NCBI GenBank assembly: GCA_018398805.1
Contig: JAGFBZ010000862.1
Location: 1 to 64,000, forward strand
Length of the DNA stretch: 64,000 nucleotides
DNA from: Hirundichthys speculiger
Taxonomy: Eukaryota; Chordata; Actinopteri; Beloniformes; Exocoetidae
Direction: 5' to 3'
In this document: positions 57,172 through 64,000 of the stretch, one piece after another
How positions within the stretch are numbered: position 1 is the first letter of the stretch
How the letters are laid out: every line of letters starts with the position of its first letter
Notes under the pieces: model-generated
Databases searched by the model: none
Seen by the model: the letters and a program-made list of their open reading frames with translations, nothing else
Told to the model about the DNA's origin: nothing
Made by a program: the position numbers and the translations under genes

Positions 57172-58490
57172 GAAGTCGTCTCCATGCTGGTTTGTCATCA
57201 TTCCTTCAGTTCCTTTCGTACGTCGGGAAAACTGCCCGGTCTCCTGACCAGTTCGCCAATTTCTCACCAGCTTTCTGACCAGCCGTCACGTTTACGAGCC
57301 TCCAAAACGGACCTCAGTGTCTGGGTCTAGCCACAGGTGTGCTCTTCACCACCGTCAGAGTTAAAAACAAGGTTCCTCTGCTGTTCCTGGACGTTTACAG
57401 CCTCTCGTGCTCCAAAATCAGAAAAGAATTTCTGTTTGCAGAAGTGGTTCCTCCCCGACAAAACCTGCTCTGAAGAGGAACTTTCTTATCTGGGTGAACT
57501 CGCTCCTCTGTTTCACAACGAGTCTTCGACTGCAGCTGAAGTTTTCATCATTGTCTGCGTGAAACCAGGAACCCGGATGGGCAAATTCCTTCAGCAGAAA
57601 ACACTTTCACAGCCCACAAAACCCAACGGGACACCCGGCAAAAAACCCTTTTCCTCCTCCTGTGCTTCTGTTACACCACAAACCCACCAACTGACTCTGG
57701 TCTCGCTGGTCACCGAAGCTTCTCAACGTCTGATTGACCAGAAGGGACCAAACTGGGACCAGAAACAGTTTAAGCTTTCAGGACTGTAGATTAAAAACGT
57801 CTTCAGGTTTTCAGATTCATCGTAGGGAGACCGGGAGCAGTTTTTCTTTTTTTCAAGTAATTTTCTTCCAGATGAAACTCTGAGTAACTGTTACTGTCTG
57901 TGTTTATCAGCTTAGTTCAACACACCAAGTTTGTCTGTTTTTTAGAGTTGTGTGGAAACAAAGGGTCTATGTTTTTGACCAAATTCGTCTCAACGTTGAA
58001 GCACTGATGGATTTAATATAAAAACCTTCATGAACGTCTCATTGATATGAGTTGACTTTGTCCCTTCTAGTTGTCAAGCATCGTAAATTAAAGCTAAAAT
58101 CACAATTCTACAGTTTGTCCGTGTCTCCTTCAGAGTTTTTGAAAAGAAATGATTTTTTTTTTTAAATAGACGTTAATACTACAAATGAAGACCTGAATAA
58201 TAAAAAAGAAAAATCTTTAAAATGTACTTTAAAGGGGGCCTGTAATTTAAAAACTACTTTGTGGTGTTCACAGCAAATGTTTGGGTGTTGGACATCAAAC
58301 TGAACAGCAGCATGTTGGTAGGAGCTGAAGTCGGCCAACCCTGATTAATCCAGAAAGACAGACGGGTCAAGCTGGAACCCACCCGCCTTGGTCCAGTCTG
58401 TACAGGTCAACCCATGACGCAAACTAATGTTAGCTGACGTCATGGGTTGACCGAATCTGTCCAAACAAACTCATTTCGGTTGTCGCTGCT
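57172..58490 (+). other. phb2 3' UTR and flank
   Basis: No recognised gene. A 150-codon plus frame (57337-57789) has no visible domain and lies just after the phb2 stop. No canonical AATAAA was noticed before about 58.2 kb; ATTAAA at about 58086 is a possible poly(A) signal. Confidence 0.4.
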
Positions 58491-58499
58491 GAAACGATG

Positions 58500-59800
58500 T
58501 TCAAAGCAGGTGCTGCCAGAGCTGAAATGAAGACCAGCGGAGCTCCGCTGGGGCCCGTGGCCGTTGGTGGACCGAGGCCGGTCGCAGATGCCCGCGGCTC
58601 AAACACACCTACCAGCCGAGGCTTGAGAGCAGCGGGCAGAGCGTTGGTGGGACCCAGCTCCAGTAGACATTACAGATCCGGTACTTGTCTTTCCGGCAGC
58701 GCTTGTTTTGGACATTGCTGGTTTACGTTCCAGTTGGTCAACTCGGATTGGTCCACGTCATTTCTACAAGCAGAGTCCAGGTTCTTTGTTGCTCCAAAAC
58801 CGGCAGTATGGAGTCATGGTAGATGCTCATTATGCTTCAGTTTCCAGAAGTGACACGAATGTTGATGCAAAACAAGTGAAATCATGTAGTAATGAAGGAG
58901 CCATTAACTGATGATGAAGTCAAAGGAGAAGATGGAGGACCAGCAGGCCGACTCTGCAGTGTTGCTCTTCAGGAATGAGGAATTACCCAAAGAAAGCCAA
59001 AAAGACTCAGCGGTAATAAGAAACTCTACGTTTTGGAGAACAAGCCCGTTTGTCATCAAAGACGCTGGATTTTACCGGTAGAGTCAGAAGCTGCTCTCCC
59101 CAAACTGCATGAGACTGGACAGATGTTTACTAAAAGGACAGTCAGCTTCACGACAGACATTTGGACCACTACCATGACATCTGTCTGGTGTCCCATCGCT
59201 CCCCATTTTTGGCCGATACCTGAAACCCAGGTAAAAACCGGTGCTGGAAAGGAACCAACGGTATCGGAGCATCTCGAGTTCAGACTGTCAAAAAGACTAG
59301 ATGTGGTCTGGATGTGTCACAAAGGTTTGGATCAAGGCAGCTGGACTGTTGAAGACATTTCAACCAGTTTAACCTTTGAATTAAATAAACTTTCTTGTTG
59401 AAAGGGAAAGTGCACTTGCCTTGATTCAGATCTTTGAGAGTTGCCGTGACCTGGAGGACCAAACATCTGCATATGATGAAAAGTTTTTTAATCAAAAGCC
59501 TTTGGCCTTTGCTACCAAAGTCCTTCCCTGTTGGTTCATAGCCGACAGACACCGAGCCCCACAGGGCAGCGCCACAACAGCCGTGTGGATCTAGTATATG
59601 ATCGTGGTTCCACCAGAGGCGCCGTGGAGCAGTTTGAAGCATACCAGAAGCTACTGACTTGATGACACATATGTCTTCAGATGAGCAGACTCTTGATCTT
59701 GAAAGGTTCGGGTAAACTGGTAACCTCACAAATCCAGCAGAGCTTCTGAAACTCTCCCTGGTAGGACCAGAGATCCATGGCGAGAGCGAAGCGAAGCAAA
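58500..59800 (+). mobile_element. hAT transposase relic (ZBED/Charlie-like)
   Basis: Plus-strand translation contains VSFTTDIWTTTMTSVW followed by an APHFW stretch, the 'TTDxWTS...HFI' core of hAT transposases, then broken segments such as LIQIFESCRDLEDQTS in shifted frames. Stops and frameshifts are frequent. Termini were not found. Confidence 0.55.
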
Positions 59801-60279
59801 ACCAGACCAGGGCACTTCCCTCCTCTTTGAGGTCGGAGTCAGTTCTTAGCTTGTCTTTTTTTTTTTTTTTTTGGTTTATATTTATTTTTGACAGCTTACT
59901 GCAAAGAAAACTCCTGTTCAGAGTGACGATCATTGGTTCTAGACTGGCCCCAGAACTAAACTGGGTTTGGGACAGGAACCTGTTCCATGGACGGATTATC
60001 GTAATTAACCAAACCGGTGACTAGTTGTGACATCACAGAGCCAGATCTCAGACTCAAGACATTTAGCTTTAATTTAGGAGGTTTCACATGATCCACTCAA
60101 GAATTTTAATCATTTTAAGCAAAGTACCTTCATTTTCAGGGCCGAAAAGTTCGGAGAGGAAGTAACATGATTGTAAATGTAATCATTTTTACTCAACAGT
60201 GAGTTCCTCCATAACAGCTTGAGTTCATCCTCTGTATGTTTGGGCAGGTTTACTGTAAACCCACAATTTCCTTTATTGT
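59801..60279. other. No recognised feature
   Basis: Sequence between the hAT relic and an AT-rich repeat; a T16 run at about 59856-59872 is the only landmark. Confidence 0.35.
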
Positions 60280-60625
60280 ACAATTGGGACTTTTTTTCAG
60301 CAAGAAACTTTTGCAAAAATTGCAAAATTTTTCTCTGAAAATTAAAAAAAGAAAAATTTAAAAGCTGCAACTTTTGTTAAAATCATGACTTTCTGTTTTT
60401 TTTTTCAATACAAATTTCTTGCAACTTTTCTCTTGAAAATGTAATAAAAAATAAATAAAAATGTGGTAAAAATTGCATCTTTTCAGTAGACAAAATCAGA
60501 TTTTTGTGAAAAATCTAAACTTTTCTCTGCAAACTTGCAACTTTTTCTCAAAGTCACAATCTTTTTCTTTTTAAACTTCAACTTTCAAAAGTTTTTTTTT
60601 TTTATCAGAACATCATAAAATTGCA
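60280..60625. repeat. Degenerate AT-rich repeat, locus 6
   Basis: Words such as GCAACTTTTGTTAAAATCAT and AAAATTGCAACTTT recur with a loose period near 20 nt, of the same family as the other AT-rich loci. Confidence 0.55.
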
Positions 60626-60697
60626 ACTTTGATGCTTTTAAAGTCCAAGAAGTCGAGCTGCTGTTGGAAACAGTCCAGATGCTGTTTATCATACAAT

Positions 60698-63600
60698 TAC
60701 CGTACCGTACCGTCTTCTTCCGCTTATCCAAGGTCGGGTCGCGGGGGCATCAGTCGGAGTAAGGGAGCCCAGACCCCCCCTCTCCCCGGCCACTTCTTCC
60801 AGCTCCTCTGCGGGGATCCCGAGGCGTTCCCAGGCCAGCCGAGAGACATAGTCCCTCCAGCGTGTCCTGGGTCTTCCCGGGGTCTCCTCCCAGTGGAACG
60901 TGCCCGGAACACCTCACCAGGGAGGCGTCCAGGAGGCATCCTAACCAGATGCCCGAGCCACCTCTTCTGGCTCCTCTCGATGCGGAGGAGCAGCGATTCT
61001 ACTCTGAGCCCCTCCCGGATGACCGAGCTTCTCACCCTATCTCTAAGGGAGAGCCCGGCCACCCTGCGAAGGAAGCTCATTTCAGCCGCTTGTATCCGCG
61101 ATCTTGTTCTTTCGGTCACTACCCAAAGCTCATGACCATAGGTGAGGGTGGGAACGTAGATCGACCAGTAAATCGAGAGCTTCTCCTTCTGACTCAGCTC
61201 CTTCTTTACCACAACAGACCGGCGCAGCACCCGCATCACTGCAGATGCCGCACCGATCCGTCTGTCGATCTCCCGCTCCATCCTTCCCTCACTCGTGAAC
61301 AAGATCCCGAGATACTTAAACTCCTCCACTTGGAGAAGGACCTCATCCCCAACCCGGAGAGGGACCATGGTCTCGGATTTGGAGGTGCTGATTCTCATCC
61401 CAGCCGCTTCACAACCGGCTGCGAATCGCTCCAGCGAGAGTTGTAGATCACGGCTCGATGAAGCCAACAGAACCACATCATCTGCAAATAGCAGAGACCC
61501 AATCCTGAGGCCACCGAACCGAATCCCCTCAACAACTCGACTGCGCCTAGAAATTCTGTCCATAAAAGTAATGAACAGAATCGGTGACAAAGGGCAGCCT
61601 TGGCGGAGTCCAACCCTCACTGGAAACGAATCCGACTTACTGCCGGCCATGCGGACCAAACTCTGGCACCGGTCGTACAGGGACCGGACAGCCCGTATAA
61701 GGGAGTCCGGCACCCCATACTCCCGGAGCACCCCCCACAGGAATCCCCGGGGAACACGGTCGAACGCCTTCTCCAAGTCCACAAAACACATGTAGACTGG
61801 TTGGGCGAACTCCCATGCCCCCTCCAAGACCCTGAAGAGGGTGTAGAGCTGGTCCACCGTTCCACGGCCGGGACGAAAACCACACTGCTCCTCCTCAATC
61901 TGAGATTCAACTATCCGACGGACCCTCCTCTCCAGGACCCCTAAATAGACCTTCCCAGGGAGGTTGAGGAGTGTGATCCCCCTGTAGTTGGAACACACCC
62001 TCCGGTCCCCCTTTTTAAAGAGGGGGACCACCACCCCAGTCTGCCAATCCAGCGGTACTGTCCCTGACATCCATGCGATGCTGCAAAAGGCGTGTCAACC
62101 AAGACAGCCCCTCAGCATCCAGAGCCTTGAGGTACTCCGGGCGGATCTCATCCACACCTGGGGCCCTGCCACCGAGGAGCTTTTTAACCACCTCGGCAAC
62201 CTCAGCCCCAGAGATAGGAGAGTCCACCCCTGAGTCCCCAGACTCTGCTTCCTCATCGGAAGACGTGTCTCCGGGATTGAGGAGGTCTTTGAAGTATTCC
62301 CTCCACCGATCCACAACGTCCCGAGTCGAGGTCAACAGCTCCCCATCCCCCTCCTGAGACGCCGGATTGTGGACCAGAATTTCCTCGAAGCCGTTTTGGA
62401 AGTCGTTCTCAATGGCCTCTCCAAACTCCTCCCGTGTCCGAGTTTTTGCCTCAGCAACCGCCGAAGCCGCATTCCGCTTGGCCTGTCGATACCTGTCAGC
62501 TGCCTCCGGAGTCCCACATGCCAAAAAGGCCTTATAGGACTCCTTCTTCAACTTGACGGCATCCCTCACTGCTGGTGTCCACCAGCGAGTTCTGGGATTG
62601 CCGCCACGACAGGCACCAACGACCTTACGGCCACAGCTCCGGTCGGCCGCCTCAACAATAGAGGCCCGGAACATAGCCCACTCGGACTCAATGTCCCCTG
62701 CCTCCCTCGGAACATTGTCGAAGTTCTGCCGGAGGTGTGAGTTAAAGCTCCTTCTGACAGGAGACTCTGCCAGACGTTCCCAGCAGACCCTCACAACACG
62801 TTTGGGCCTGCCAGGTCTGACCGGCATCCTCCCCCACCATCTGAGCCGACCCACCACCAGGTGGTGATCAGTTGACAGCTCCGCCCCTCTCTTCGCCCGA
62901 GTGTCCAAGACATGCGGCCGCAAGTCCGACGATACGATTATGAATTCGATCATCGAACTGCGGCCTAGAGTGTCCTGGTGCCAAGTGCACATGTGGACAC
63001 TCTTATGCTTGAACATGGTGTTCGTTATGGACAGTCCATGACGTGCATAAGCACAAACAACAGTCAGGACCCGTCCCCCCACCCGGAGGCGGAGAGAGGC
63101 TACCCTCTTGTCCACCTGGGTAAACCCCAATGTACAGGCGCCAAGTCGGGGGGCAATAAGTATGCCCACACCAGCTCGGCGCCTCTCACCCGGAGCAACT
63201 CCAGAGTGGAAAAGCGTCCAACCCCTCTCGAGGATACTGGTTCCAGAGCCCAAGTCATGCGTCGAGGTGAGTCCAACTATATCTAGCTGGAACCGCTCAA
63301 CCTCACACACCAGCTCAGGTTCCTTCCCCGCCAGAGAGGTGACATTCCACGTCCCTAGAGCTAGCTTCTGCAGCCGAGGATTGGACCGCCAGGGTCCCCT
63401 CATCCGGCCACCGCCCAGCTCACTGCGCACCCGACCTCTATGGCCCCTCCTGTAGGTGGTGAGTCCACGGGAGTGGGGGCCCATGTTTCCCTTTCGGGCT
63501 GAGCCCGGCCGGGCCCCATGGGCAAAGGCCCAGCCACCAGGCGCTGGCCTCCGAGCCCCACCTCCAGGCCTGGCTCCAGAGGGGGGCCCCGGTGACCCGC

Positions 63601-63745
63601 GTCAGGGCAAGGGAAACCTTGGTCCACAGTTCTTATCCGTCATAGAGATCTTTGTGAGCCACACTTTGTCTGGTCCCTCACCTAGAGACCTGTTTGCCAT
63701 GGGTGACCCTTCCAGGGGCATAAAGCCCCCGACATCATAGCTCCT
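60698..63745 (-). mobile_element. Rex3 (RTE-clade) LINE, nearly full length, inactivated
   Basis: Minus strand. The sequence at 61583-61603 (CGGTGACAAAGGGCAGCC) and 62029-62048 (ACCACCACCCCAGTCTGCCA) correspond to the classic Rex3 RT primer sites. The 489-codon frame (62015-63484) carries the endonuclease start LALGTWNVTSLAGKEPELV. The 448-codon frame (60724-62070) carries RT: FKKGDRRVCSNYRGITLLN, AFDRVPRGFLWGVLREYG, VGLRQGCPLSPILF, LLFADDVVLLASS and the HxLWVVTERTRSRIQAAEM tail region. A frameshift near 62030-62070 separates the two. Local shifts occur near 62370 and 60850. The 3' end is an ACGGT pentamer tail (60700-60714). The segment expected between VVCAYA and HGLSITNTMF is missing (about 63045), removing endonuclease residues. 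Confidence 0.93.
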
Positions 63746-63748
63746 AGG

Positions 63749-64000
63749 CAGGCCCGTCGATAGGGGGGGACAAACGGGTCTGCTGTCCCGGGCCCAGGGA
63801 GAAGGGGGCCCACAACTGGGCCCTCATTAAATTGTGGAATTTAAAAAAATGTCAGAATAGTCCTATTTGTGGTGAAAGGAAAATGCAGCGACAGATCGCC
63901 CTCGGAGGCCCCCCTCAATGTGGGGCGGGGCCCCGCACTTGTGGTTCATCTCCCGACCAATCGGGGGGCCCCCAGACAACGACTGATTAGGAACTAAATG
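63749..64000. mobile_element. Possible hAT-type element end, cut by window edge
   Basis: CAGGCCCGTCGATAGGGGGG followed by ACAAACGGGTC and CCCGGGCCCAGGGAGAAGGG resembles G/C-rich termini of some hAT families. The other end lies outside the window, so this is unproven. Confidence 0.35.

Noticed and set aside
57337..57789. 150-codon frame after phb2 as a separate gene (for example EMG1, a known PHB2 neighbour in mammals)
   Set aside because: The sequence does not match the end of EMG1 as I know it, and no domain or splice structure is visible.

Overview
The window looks like teleost fish nuclear DNA. It holds vertebrate-type spliced genes with GT-AG introns and a mobile-element set typical of fish: a Rex3 (RTE-clade) LINE, L2 LINEs, a Penelope-like element, Tc1 relics and many small hAT elements. 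Tandem repeats are unusually abundant. There are no prokaryotic features. Family names rest on remembered protein motifs, because no search could be run.

Genes. (1) The last exon of a seven-finger C2H2 zinc-finger gene lies at 2961-3763 (+) and its earlier exons are not recognised. (2) A complete CYRI-family gene (Rac1-binding regulator of actin branching, closest to CYRIA) lies on the minus strand. Its ten coding exons between 22442 and 6557 join to a 326-residue protein. It ends tail-to-tail with the zinc-finger gene, with facing poly(A) signals near 4686 and 4886. Its promoter may be the CpG-rich block near 35.0-35.2 kb, which has a good minus-strand splice donor. (3) A complete prohibitin-2 gene (phb2) on the plus strand has ten coding exons from 40292 to 57171 and encodes about 302 residues. 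It starts at a CpG-rich promoter with ZNF143-like, ETS-like and CRE-like sites.

Layout. 1-1740 is an 11-bp satellite. 2-5 kb holds the zinc-finger exon and element relics. 5-22.5 kb is the CYRI gene, whose introns are filled by 12-bp, 28-bp and triplet arrays, a 1.16-kb hAT element, a 224-bp hAT MITE and an antisense L2. 23.7-29.9 kb is a composite block: two halves of one Tc1 relic flank long TTAGGG/TTAGAG telomere-like arrays, and a Penelope-like element (RT plus GIY-YIG) sits inside them. 30-40 kb is intergenic or first-intron DNA with hAT elements, a collagen-like minisatellite and a 3.6-kb array open in one frame. 40-57 kb is phb2, swollen by two related minisatellites and by nested hAT, L2 and hAT-in-hAT insertions. 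57-64 kb holds a hAT transposase relic and a nearly full-length but broken Rex3.

The most interesting points are the Penelope element embedded in telomere-like repeats inside a split Tc1 relic, and two pairs of minisatellites whose members share both repeat unit and unique flank, as if the arrays moved or were copied together with a host element. I saw no convincing RNA gene, CRISPR array or wholly new protein-coding system.
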